Of a DNA stretch of 7,477 nt, positions 1-5,845 are shown one piece after another. Origin of the DNA: Rhizobium sp. LCM 4573 (GTDB taxonomy: Bacteria; Pseudomonadota; Alphaproteobacteria; Rhizobiales; Rhizobiaceae); NCBI RefSeq assembly GCF_001854865.1, contig NZ_MDDW01000006.1, positions 23,188 through 30,664 of the forward strand. The letters run 5' to 3'. The notes beneath the pieces were generated by a model. It was not told the DNA's origin, searched no databases, and saw only the letters and a list, made by a program, of their open reading frames with translations. Position numbers and translations under genes: made by a program. Position 1 is the first letter of the stretch, and each line of letters starts with the position of its first letter.

Positions 1-483
1 CGCCTGATAGGCGGCCGTGTTTAGGGTGAGGGAAAAGAGGCCGCAATACCAAGCCTCGCGGAAGAACCACCAGAGGCCGACCGCTTCGAGCTGGGGCCGG
101 AAACTGCCGAGCCCGTAATAGACCAGGAAAAGCTGTGCCAGCAGCGGCGTGCTGCGGAAGACGTAGACATAGCCATAGGCGATGGCATTGGCGACGCGGT
201 TCTTCGACATTCGCGCGAAAGCGATCGGCAGGGACAGGATGGCGCCGAGGATTATGGCGAGCCCCACCAGCGAGATCGTGGTCCAGAGACCGGAGAGATA
301 GCGCGGGCCGTAACGCAGGAATTTCTGCTCATCCCAGCCGCTGATGACCATACCGATGAGCGCGATCGCGAGCAGCAGCCAGAGCGCCAGGATCGCCATG
401 CCGGCAATTCTGGCCGCAGTCAGCGGGCGCCGCTCGACCTTCGGCGCCGGGCGGGGGGCGATGAGCTCTTTCACATAGGTCAT
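1..483 (-). CDS. Polar amino-acid ABC transporter permease, HisM type (3' end cut off)
   Basis: Inner-membrane permease subunit of an amino-acid importer, expected to form a heterodimeric channel with the permease encoded just upstream. The frame reads open from the ATG at 483 to the window edge, giving 161 residues (MTYVKELIAP...). There is a cytoplasmic N-terminus rich in Pro and Arg, a first membrane helix near residues 24-48, a second near 68-90, and the family signature FRSTPLLAQLFLVYYG at 109-124. In HisM/HisQ proteins this signature precedes the later helices and the EAA loop that docks on the ATPase, so the EAA loop lies outside the window. The start overlaps the preceding stop as ATGA, and no strong ribosome site is visible (only a G-rich stretch), so translational coupling is likely. 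The family is clear; the substrate cannot be read from the sequence. Confidence 0.93.
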   Translation of the reverse strand, partial: MTYVKELIAPRPAPKVERRPLTAARIAGMAILALWLLLAIALIGMVISGWDEQKFLRYGPRYLSGLWTTISLVGLAIILGAILSLPIAFARMSKNRVANAIAYGYVYVFRSTPLLAQLFLVYYGLGSFRPQLEAVGLWWFFREAWYCGLFSLTLNTAAYQA

Positions 484-1262
484 CGGCGAGCCCCCGACTT
501 GCGCGTCCAGCGTTCGACGAAGCCGAGGCCGACCGAGGAGAGGAGCGCCAGCACGAGGTAGAGCAGGCAGGCGAGCGTGTAGAAGAAGAAGGCCTCCTTG
601 CTGACGCGCGCGGCAATGCCGGTCTGGCGCAGGATATCGGCAAGGCCGATGATGGAGACGTAGGATGTATCCTTGAGCAGGATCAGCCAGAGATTGGTGA
701 GGCCGGGCAGAGCGATGCGGATGAGCTGCGGCAGGATGATGAGCCGTATGGTGCGCGCGCGGCGCAGACCCAGCGCATCGCCGGCCTCGTACTGGCCCCT
801 AGGGATCGCGCGGAAGGCCGAAAGCAGCACCTCCGACGAATAGGAAGAGAAGACGACGGCGAGTGCTGCCATGCCGGCGAAAAAGGCGTTGATCTCGATA
901 CGCTGCTCGATGCCGAAGGAGGCGAGCACCGACTGGATGAGGATCTGCAGCCCGTAATAGACGATGAAGAGGGTGAGCAGTTCCGGCAGGCCACGGAAGA
1001 TCGTCGTATAGATGCCGGCGGCGAGCCTCAGCAGCTTTTCTTCCGATTGCGCCGCAAGCGCGATCAGGAAGCCGATGATTAGCCCGACCGGCAGCGTCGC
1101 GAGCGCGAGCGTGATGGTGACCTTGACGCCGAAGGCGATTTCGTCGCCCCAGCCGGCGTCGCCGCAGGCGACGAGCGTATCGGAACCGAGCAGCGAAAAG
1201 ATGCCGACAGGACCACAGAGCGGATCGAGCGCTGTTGTGAGGGCGGAAAAGAATCCGCTCAT
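480..1262 (-). CDS. Polar amino-acid ABC transporter permease, HisQ/OccQ type
   Basis: Inner-membrane permease, 260 aa, partner of the HisM-type subunit whose start codon overlaps this stop. Hydrophobic helices lie near residues 45-70, 92-112, 125-145, 185-205 and 227-250. The signature FRGLPELLTLFIVYYG is at 89-104. The EAA loop that contacts the ATPase is recognisable at 158-179 (YEAGDALG...IILPQ), with the conserved Gly165 and a following ILP. HisQ proteins are usually around 230 aa. The extra length is an N-terminal stretch of about 37 residues with two Cys (16 and 33) before GWG at 37-39, where typical family members begin. The ATG at 1262 is preceded on the minus strand by AGGGGA (1273-1278) at 10 nt, which supports this start. 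Expression probably depends on readthrough from the binding-protein gene, although the 136-bp gap could hold a weak promoter. Amino acid or opine transport is inferred from family only. Confidence 0.94.
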   Translation of the reverse strand: MSGFFSALTTALDPLCGPVGIFSLLGSDTLVACGDAGWGDEIAFGVKVTITLALATLPVGLIIGFLIALAAQSEEKLLRLAAGIYTTIFRGLPELLTLFIVYYGLQILIQSVLASFGIEQRIEINAFFAGMAALAVVFSSYSSEVLLSAFRAIPRGQYEAGDALGLRRARTIRLIILPQLIRIALPGLTNLWLILLKDTSYVSIIGLADILRQTGIAARVSKEAFFFYTLACLLYLVLALLSSVGLGFVERWTRKSGARR

Positions 1263-1292
1263 AAGCTGATTTTCCCCTGCGGCTTTATGACT

Positions 1293-1329
1293 GCCGCTTT
1301 AGATTCAGTATTATCGCCGCTTTAGATTC
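1293..1329. repeat. 14-bp direct repeat in the gap between binding-protein and permease genes
   Basis: GCCGCTTTAGATTC occurs exactly at 1293-1306 and again at 1316-1329, a 23-bp period. On the minus (coding) strand it reads GAATCTAAAGCGGC, with GATAAT (complement of 1310-1315) between the copies. The repeats lie between the stem-loop after the binding-protein gene and the permease start. They could be a duplicated remnant, a protein-binding pair, or part of a weak internal promoter. The repeat is seen directly; any function is unknown. Confidence 0.8.
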
Positions 1330-1338
1330 GGTCTCATT

Positions 1339-1375
1339 AAAAGGGAAATCGGCGGAAGGGCAAGCCTCCCGCCGA
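1339..1375 (-). terminator. Stem-loop with T-rich tail after the binding-protein gene (partial terminator or mRNA-stabilising hairpin)
   Basis: Read on the minus strand, TCGGCGG pairs with CCGCCGA (outer 7 bp). A G-U wobble and AGG/CCT extend it to 11 pairs around the loop CTTGC. The tail complementary to 1339-1348 is TTTCCCTTTT. The hairpin starts 23 nt after the binding-protein stop and precedes the permease genes on the same strand. In binding-protein-dependent importers such intercistronic hairpins commonly stabilise the upstream message or stop part of the transcripts, giving excess binding protein. The broken T-run suggests incomplete termination. Confidence 0.7.
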
Positions 1376-1398
1376 CTGATGATCTGACAGGTATGTGA

Positions 1399-2181
1399 TT
1401 AATCGTCGCCGTAAACGTCGAAGTCGAAATACTTGTCGTTGATTTCCTTGTACTTGCCGTTGGCGCGGATGCCCGCTATCGCTGCGCTCAAGCGGTCGGC
1501 AAGCGCGGTTTCGCCCTTGCGCACGGCGATGCCTGCGCCTTCGCCGTTGATCTCGACGTCGATCGGCAGGGTGCCGAGGATCTTGCAGCAGGCGCCGGCA
1601 TCGGACTTCACCCATTCCGACAGCACGACCACGTCGTCAATGACGGCATCGATGCGGCCGTTCTGGAGGTCGAGCTTGTATTCGTCAGCCGTCGGATAAA
1701 GCTTCAGGTCGGAATCCGGCATGTGCTTTTCGGCGTAGTTGGAATGGGTCGTGGAGCCCTGCGCGCCCATCGACTTGCCGGCAAGCGCCTCGGGCGTCGC
1801 GGCTGTGATGTCGGAATCCTTCGGCACGGCGATCGCCGGCGGAGTGTTGTAGTATTTCTTGGAGAAGTCGACCTGTTGCTTGCGCTCCGGCGTGATCGAC
1901 ATGGAAGCGACGATGGCGTCGAACTTCTTCGACTGGAGCGCCGGAATGATGCCGTCCCAGTCATTGGTCACGAATTCGCAGGTGACCTTCATTTCCTCAC
2001 AGAGCGCCTTGGCGATATCGATGTCGAAGCCGGTCAGGGTACCGTCAGCTTCGAGATTGTTGAAGGGCGGATAGGCGCCTTCGGTGCCGATGACGAGCTT
2101 TTCCTGCGCCATGGCCGAGCCGGCGAACAGCGAGAGCGCGGCGATCGAGGCGGCTGCGAAGAAACGTGTGGAGATACGCAT
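1399..2181 (-). CDS. Periplasmic polar amino-acid binding protein (LAO/HisJ/OccT family)
   Basis: Soluble receptor of the ABC importer, 260 aa, the usual length for the family. It captures the ligand in the periplasm and delivers it to the permeases encoded downstream. A Sec signal peptide spans residues 1-25, with likely cleavage after AMA before Gln26. The mature protein begins KLVIGTEGAYPPFNN. GFDIDIAKALC (51-61) is a strong family block. Cys61 and Cys68 match the conserved disulfide pair of LAO/HisJ proteins. Arg100 in SITPERKQQVDFS corresponds to the arginine that binds the ligand carboxylate, and Asp183 in the RIDAVIDD block to the acid that binds the amino group. The start is supported by AGAGAGGA (complement of 2187-2194) 5 nt upstream. 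The relationship suggests basic amino acids (Lys/Arg/Orn/His) or an opine, but this cannot be settled here. An unusual CysCys pair occurs at 198-199. Confidence 0.95.
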   Translation of the reverse strand: MRISTRFFAAASIAALSLFAGSAMAQEKLVIGTEGAYPPFNNLEADGTLTGFDIDIAKALCEEMKVTCEFVTNDWDGIIPALQSKKFDAIVASMSITPERKQQVDFSKKYYNTPPAIAVPKDSDITAATPEALAGKSMGAQGSTTHSNYAEKHMPDSDLKLYPTADEYKLDLQNGRIDAVIDDVVVLSEWVKSDAGACCKILGTLPIDVEINGEGAGIAVRKGETALADRLSAAIAGIRANGKYKEINDKYFDFDVYGDD

Positions 2182-2268
2182 GATGATCCTCTCTGTTGGC
2201 GGACCGCGCGGCCGTTGATCTTTTTTGCCGCGTCGGAAAGCAGGGCCACGAATGGTCCCGCCGAGACT

Positions 2269-2297
2269 TTTAGATACCGCTGCGACCGAAATTGCAA
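2269..2297 (-). promoter_or_regulatory. Candidate housekeeping promoter of the importer operon
   Basis: On the minus strand TTGCAA (complement of 2292-2297) is followed, after 17 nt, by TCTAAA (complement of 2269-2274). Each matches the -35/-10 consensus at 4 of 6 positions, with ideal spacing. It would start transcription near 2262 and give a leader of about 80 nt before the ATG at 2181. The match is moderate and no transcript data are available. Confidence 0.4.
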
Positions 2298-2324
2298 CGG
2301 CATTTTACGTGCACGTCCGGCATT
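2298..2324. promoter_or_regulatory. Palindrome ACGTGCACGT flanked by CGGCATT direct repeats (possible operator)
   Basis: A perfect 10-bp palindrome, ACGTGCACGT, lies at 2307-2316. It is bracketed by identical CGGCATT copies at 2298-2304 and 2318-2324, spaced 20 bp apart (about two helical turns). It sits directly upstream of the candidate -35 of the importer promoter, roughly 50 bp from the inferred start, a usual place for an activator or repressor site. The symmetry is seen; the binding protein is unknown. Confidence 0.4.
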
Positions 2325-2388
2325 CCCCACGGCTCGAGATGAACGGCGCGTTCAGGAGAGGTTCAGCCCGACCTCACCAGTCTCTCGC

Positions 2389-2414
2389 GGAACATTTTCC
2401 GGTTCCACACAGTT
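2389..2414 (+). promoter_or_regulatory. EcfG/RpoE2-like (general stress response) promoter of the OmpA-like gene
   Basis: GGAAC at 2389-2393 is followed after 17 nt by AGTT (2411-2414). The alphaproteobacterial general-stress sigma factor EcfG (RpoE2 in Sinorhizobium) recognises GGAAC-N16/17-CGTT, so this site differs at a single base of the -10 element. It would give a leader of about 70-75 nt before the OmpA-like start codon and points in the correct direction. GTTCC at 2402-2406 also forms an inverted repeat with GGAAC. The assignment is inferred from the motif alone. Confidence 0.5.
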
Positions 2415-2484
2415 GAGCCGCCACCAAGCCCGCCGGTCAGAAGATCAAGAAGAGCGCGGGCGAAAGAAGGGACGACACCCGAGA

Positions 2485-2500
2485 AGAGGAAATGTCGATG
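2485..2500 (+). promoter_or_regulatory. Ribosome-binding site that favours the second ATG of the OmpA-like gene
   Basis: AGAGGA at 2485-2490 lies only 1 nt from the first in-frame ATG (2492) but 7 nt from the second (2498). The second spacing is the usual one, so translation probably begins MSKKFKLF rather than MSMSKKFKLF. The difference is two residues and does not affect the signal peptide. Confidence 0.6.
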
Positions 2501-4711
2501 TCGAAAAAATTCAAACTCTTCAGCAGCGTTGCGATGCCTTTTGTCTCGCTGCCGCTGATGATCCAGCCCGCCGGCGCAATGCCGTCGGCGCCCCATGCGC
2601 CTCTCCATGAGGCGCCTGCCGTCATCGAGGTGCAGCAGCGCATTCTGCCGCCCGGCGCCGAGGAAGGAGAGGAAGGCGAAGGCCGGCGCAAACGGCGGGA
2701 AGAGCCGCAGCAGCAGGAAGAGCCCCAGCAGGAACCTCAGCGGCAGGAGCGCCCGCAGGAAGAGCGGCCGGAGCCGGCTCCGGAGCGGCAGCGGGAAGCA
2801 CCGCCCGAGGTAGAGCAGAGGGCGCCCGAGCCCGAAGCGCGGCCCGAGCGCCGGGAGGCGCCGCGGGAAGAAGAGCCGCGCCGCGAGGAAGCTCCCCAGG
2901 CGGAACCGGAGCGTCAGCAGGAGCGGGAATCCAGGCCCGAACGCGAGCGGCAGCGGGAAGCCGCACCCGAAGGGGAGCGTCCTGCGGAAGGTGAAGCCGC
3001 ACCTGAACGGCGACAGCGCGAAGGGGCTCCCTCCGGGCGAGGAGAGCCCGAGCGTCGGCAGGTCCCTGAATCCGAACGCGCACCCGAGGGCGAACGGCAG
3101 CCGGAAAGCCGCGAAGCTCCTGCCGAGCAGCGCCAGGCCCCGGCTGAAGGGGAGCAGCAGGATCGCCAGCCTGAAACAAGGCCGGAAACGAGGCAAGATG
3201 GCCAGCAGGCCCCGAGCCCATCTGATGGACAGACGCCGGCCCAGCCGTCCGAGCAGGCTCCGGGACAGCAAACAGCTCCCGATAGTGGACAGGCTCCCTC
3301 CACCGAGCCCGGAACAACGCCCGCTGAGCCGGGAACTACGCCCGCCGAACCCGGCGCTGCACCGGCCGAAGGCGGCCAGACGCAGGATGGTGCAGCCGTG
3401 CCGACGGCTCCCGCCGAAGGCCAGCAGCAGGCCCAGCCTCAGCCGCCGACCACGCCGGAGGAAGTGGAGCGCGCCCGCCAGATTGCCGAGGACCCGGCCT
3501 CCGCGCCTGCTGATCAGCCGGTCGTGCTGCCGGTCGAAAACGGCGCGGCAGTGCTAGACAGCGCCAAGGAAGGCGCCCCGCAAGGTGCGCGTGAGCGGCC
3601 TCGCCGTGGTGATGGCCAGCCTGGCGGACAGGCCGAGGGGCAGCCTGCCGCTCCCGATCAGGGCCAGCCGGCCCAGGCGGAGGCCCCGGCTGAACCGCCG
3701 AAATCCGATGAGGAAGCCCAGGCTTTCCGCGGCGGAGATCGTCCGCAGATCGAAATCCGCGCCGTGACCGAAGAGCAGGGCGAGCGGCTCGACCGCCGAC
3801 CGGAATTCGAGCGGCAGCGCGGCTGGGAATATCGCGACCTGCGCGACAGCGATCTCGGCAGCGATCGTGACCGGGATGACGGCCGCGTCATCATCTCGAT
3901 CGATAACCGCACCTTCGTGCGTCACGACGACAGCCGGCGCTTCTATCGTGAAGGCTACGAGCCGGAATACGAGCGCCTGCGTGGCGGCCGCATCCGCGAA
4001 GTGATCGACCGGGATGGCGGCGTGCAGATCGTCACCATCCGCAACCGCTATGGCGAGATCGTCCAGCGCTCGCGCATCGTCGATGGCGAGGAATACGTGC
4101 TCTACTACGCACCTGACATGATGGAGGATCGTCCCGATTATGTCTGGCGCGATCCGGGCCTCGATCTGCCGCCGATGCGGCTGACCGTGCCGCTCGACGA
4201 ATACATCATCGACACGTCGAGCGAACCGGACCGGGATTATTACGAGTTCCTGGAACAGCCGCCGGTCGAGCGCGTGGAGCGCGTCTATTCGCTGGACGAG
4301 GTCCGCTACTCCGCCCGCATTCGCGACAAGGTGCGCCGTATCGATCTGGATACGATTACCTTCGCGACGGGCAGCGCGGAAATCCCGATGAACCAGGCAA
4401 GTTCGCTGCGGCAGGTCGCCGAAGCGATGAACCGGGTTCTGGAGGGCAATCCGGGCGAGACCTTCCTCATCGAAGGCCACACGGATGCGGTCGGCTCGGA
4501 CGAGAGCAACCTGATTCTCTCCGACCGGCGCGCGGAATCGGTCGCCACGGTTCTGACGGAAGCCTTCGGCATTCCGCCGGAAAACCTCGCGACGCAGGGC
4601 TATGGCGAGCGCTACCTGAAGATCCGCACCGAAGGGCCGGAACAGGAAAACCGCCGCGTCACCATCCGCCGTATCACCCCGCTGGTGAAGCCGGTCGCCT
4701 CGAACCGGTAA
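2492..4711 (+). CDS. Secreted OmpA-domain (peptidoglycan-binding) protein with long Pro/Glu/Arg/Gln-rich tract
   Basis: Envelope protein of 739 aa (737 if started at 2498). Numbering here is from 2492. Residues 1-29 form a Sec signal peptide, with a basic MSKKFK start, a hydrophobic core and probable cleavage after PAGA. Residues from about 55 to 430 are low-complexity: first a dense Glu/Arg/Pro/Gln polyampholyte, then Gln/Pro/Ala/Gly with three EPG(T/A)(T/A)PA heptads at 272-292. This tract is surely disordered. A central region, about 464-543, is rich in beta-like stretches (RVIISIDNRTFVRHDD, VQIVTIRNRYGEIV). The C-terminal OmpA domain runs from about 617 to 732. It contains EGHTDAVG (661-668) and NLILSDRRAESV, and Asp665 and Arg680 have the same 15-residue spacing as the Asp/Arg pair that binds diaminopimelate in Acinetobacter OmpA. 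There is no beta-barrel and no lipobox. The likely role is a non-covalent tether to the cell wall. It is transcribed alone: EcfG-like promoter upstream, strong terminator downstream. Confidence 0.9.
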   Translation: MSMSKKFKLFSSVAMPFVSLPLMIQPAGAMPSAPHAPLHEAPAVIEVQQRILPPGAEEGEEGEGRRKRREEPQQQEEPQQEPQRQERPQEERPEPAPERQREAPPEVEQRAPEPEARPERREAPREEEPRREEAPQAEPERQQERESRPERERQREAAPEGERPAEGEAAPERRQREGAPSGRGEPERRQVPESERAPEGERQPESREAPAEQRQAPAEGEQQDRQPETRPETRQDGQQAPSPSDGQTPAQPSEQAPGQQTAPDSGQAPSTEPGTTPAEPGTTPAEPGAAPAEGGQTQDGAAVPTAPAEGQQQAQPQPPTTPEEVERARQIAEDPASAPADQPVVLPVENGAAVLDSAKEGAPQGARERPRRGDGQPGGQAEGQPAAPDQGQPAQAEAPAEPPKSDEEAQAFRGGDRPQIEIRAVTEEQGERLDRRPEFERQRGWEYRDLRDSDLGSDRDRDDGRVIISIDNRTFVRHDDSRRFYREGYEPEYERLRGGRIREVIDRDGGVQIVTIRNRYGEIVQRSRIVDGEEYVLYYAPDMMEDRPDYVWRDPGLDLPPMRLTVPLDEYIIDTSSEPDRDYYEFLEQPPVERVERVYSLDEVRYSARIRDKVRRIDLDTITFATGSAEIPMNQASSLRQVAEAMNRVLEGNPGETFLIEGHTDAVGSDESNLILSDRRAESVATVLTEAFGIPPENLATQGYGERYLKIRTEGPEQENRRVTIRRITPLVKPVASNR
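3305..3367 (+). repeat. Three 21-bp tandem repeats inside the OmpA-like gene
   Basis: Three consecutive 21-nt units at 3305-3325, 3326-3346 and 3347-3367 encode EPGTTPA, EPGTTPA and EPGAAPA. The copies have diverged mainly at third positions. They mark a slippage- or recombination-prone part of the low-complexity tract where length may vary between strains without breaking the frame. Confidence 0.8.
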
Positions 4712-4736
4712 GGTCGGATCGTATCCTGAACAGCGG

Positions 4737-4770
4737 AGGCCGCCGGGCAATACCCGGCGGCCTTTTTATT
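4737..4770 (+). terminator. Strong intrinsic terminator after the OmpA-like gene
   Basis: An 11-bp perfect stem pairs 4737-4747 with 4753-4763. It is almost all G-C, carries the 5-nt loop CAATA and is followed by TTTTTATT. It begins 26 nt after the OmpA-like stop codon. The reverse strand lacks a T-run at the matching end, so it should work poorly for the convergent LysR gene that ends at 4786. Confidence 0.95.
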
Positions 4771-4785
4771 GGTTTGGGGTCTTTC

Positions 4786-5676
4786 TCAGCTCGCCAGGAC
4801 CAGTCCGCCATAGCGGCTGATCTCGCTCTCGATTTCTGCGACGAGCGTATCGAGCGCCGGGTTTCTCGCCTTTCGTGCGCGGCGCACCACATAGGCCAGC
4901 GCGGGCGGCGAGGGTAGGCCGTGGGCGATGACCTGCATCTCGGGGCGCAGATGGCGTCCGTTCAAAAGCGCCACGCCGAGAGCCGAAGTGACGGCCGCGA
5001 TAATGCCTGCCGCGCTCGTACATTCGAACACCGTTTCGAGAACGACACCGCCGTCCTGTCCGATATCGAGCACCCACCGGCGATAGAAGCATTCGTCGTC
5101 GAAGGACAGGAAGGGGATCGGACCGTCCTGCGGCAGCGTGAGATCCGGGTGCTTGACCCAATGAAGCTGCTCCCGGAAGAGAACGACATCGGTCGGCCGG
5201 ACCTCATGGGCAAAAACCTGCACGATCGCCGCATCGAGTTCCCCTTGTTCCAGCATGGCCCGCAGGGTGAGGCTCATGCGGACCTTGGTGCGGACCGAGA
5301 CATGCGGGTGCAGGCGGCGAAAGCGCCCGAGTATGCGCGCCAGATCGGTGCAGGTCGTGTCTTCCGTGAGCCCGAGGGCGATGCGCCCGGCAAGCGGCGT
5401 TTTCGAAAGGCTTAGAAGCGCCTCGTCATGCAGGCCGAGTATGCGGCCGGCATAATCCAGCAGGTCCTCGCCGGCGGCGGTGAACATCGGCGCTCCGGCC
5501 TTGCGGCTGAGCAGGTCGCAATCGAGGCTCGTTTCGAGCCGCTTGATCTTGTGACTGACGGCGGATTGCGACAGGCCCAGGGCCTCCGCAGCCCGGCTGA
5601 CGCCTCCATGGTGGCGGACCGCCCATAGGGCGCGCAGCGCATCGATTTCCAAACGTCGGCCGTTGAGTTCTGTCAT
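4786..5676 (-). CDS. LysR-family transcriptional regulator
   Basis: DNA-binding regulator of 296 aa, the normal length for the family. The N-terminal winged helix-turn-helix spans about residues 10-68, with the recognition segment SRAAEALGLSQSAVSHKIKRLE at 27-48, followed by the linker helix to about 90. The remainder is the two-lobed effector-binding domain (from about 93, starting LAGRIALGLTEDTTC). The ATG at 5676 is preceded by GAGG (complement of 5679-5682). It is divergent from an EamA-family exporter gene, the standard LysR arrangement in which the regulator controls its neighbour, usually by activation with a co-inducer, and represses itself. That target is inferred from position. The ligand is unknown. 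It ends 15 bp from the terminator of the convergent OmpA-like gene, with which it appears unrelated. Confidence 0.94.
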   Translation of the reverse strand: MTELNGRRLEIDALRALWAVRHHGGVSRAAEALGLSQSAVSHKIKRLETSLDCDLLSRKAGAPMFTAAGEDLLDYAGRILGLHDEALLSLSKTPLAGRIALGLTEDTTCTDLARILGRFRRLHPHVSVRTKVRMSLTLRAMLEQGELDAAIVQVFAHEVRPTDVVLFREQLHWVKHPDLTLPQDGPIPFLSFDDECFYRRWVLDIGQDGGVVLETVFECTSAAGIIAAVTSALGVALLNGRHLRPEMQVIAHGLPSPPALAYVVRRARKARNPALDTLVAEIESEISRYGGLVLAS

Positions 5677-5845
5677 TGCCTCGTCCGTGCATTGTCTCTA
5701 CGGATTATGCAGATTACGAGCGTTTCAGGCAATTCCTCATTATAATTTCGGCTGGATTGTCATACCTTGATCGAAATTTGTCATGTGAAGGCCGGCGTAA
5801 CCCGTCCTATGGATGATCGGCGAGAGATATGCAGCCGAGAGCCTC
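5677..5845. promoter_or_regulatory. Divergent lysR-type / exporter control region
   Basis: This 169-bp gap should hold both promoters and the LysR operator. It contains the palindrome ATTATAAT (5739-5746), which gives an exact TATAAT -10 hexamer on each strand (plus 5741-5746, minus 5744-5739). Neither has a good -35 at normal spacing, as is common at activator-dependent promoters. TTGTCAT occurs at 5757-5763 and 5778-5784, 21 bp apart. The first copy could also act as a -35 (TTGTCA) for the exporter, with TGTCAT (5779-5784) as a weak -10 after 16 nt. I could not identify a convincing T-N11-A dyad. Confidence 0.5.

Larger units (their letters stand above)
2182..2491. other. 310-bp divergent intergenic region
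   Basis: This gap separates the minus-strand importer operon from the plus-strand OmpA-like gene. I see no credible small gene in it. It holds a candidate housekeeping promoter for the importer (2269-2297), a palindrome with flanking repeats (2298-2324), an EcfG-like promoter for the OmpA-like gene (2389-2414), and the ribosome sites of both flanking genes. The T6 run at 2221-2226 (plus strand) is not preceded by a good hairpin, so I do not call a terminator there. Confidence 0.75.

Noticed and set aside
2205..2230. T6 run at 2221-2226 as an intrinsic terminator
   Set aside because: The preceding GC-rich bases do not form a convincing stem-loop, and no plus-strand gene ends there.
2363..3271. 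A 302-codon Leu/Arg/Phe-rich minus-strand frame, and other long frames opposite the low-complexity tract
   Set aside because: The repetitive Glu/Arg/Pro/Gln codons produce long stop-free antisense frames automatically. No family motif or ribosome site supports them.
3300..3370. Tandem repeats as a possible CRISPR array
   Set aside because: The units are 21 bp, contiguous without spacers, in frame, and encode part of the low-complexity protein.
3554..4750. A 398-codon open frame on the minus strand opposite the OmpA-like gene
   Set aside because: It is a shadow of a high-GC gene with biased codons, runs through the terminator region at its 5' end, has no recognisable domain, and lies opposite an unmistakable OmpA domain.
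5813..5845. Earlier ATG (5813) as the exporter start
   Set aside because: No ribosome site precedes it. GAGAG precedes the ATG at 5846, and homologous EamA proteins do not need the extra 11 residues.
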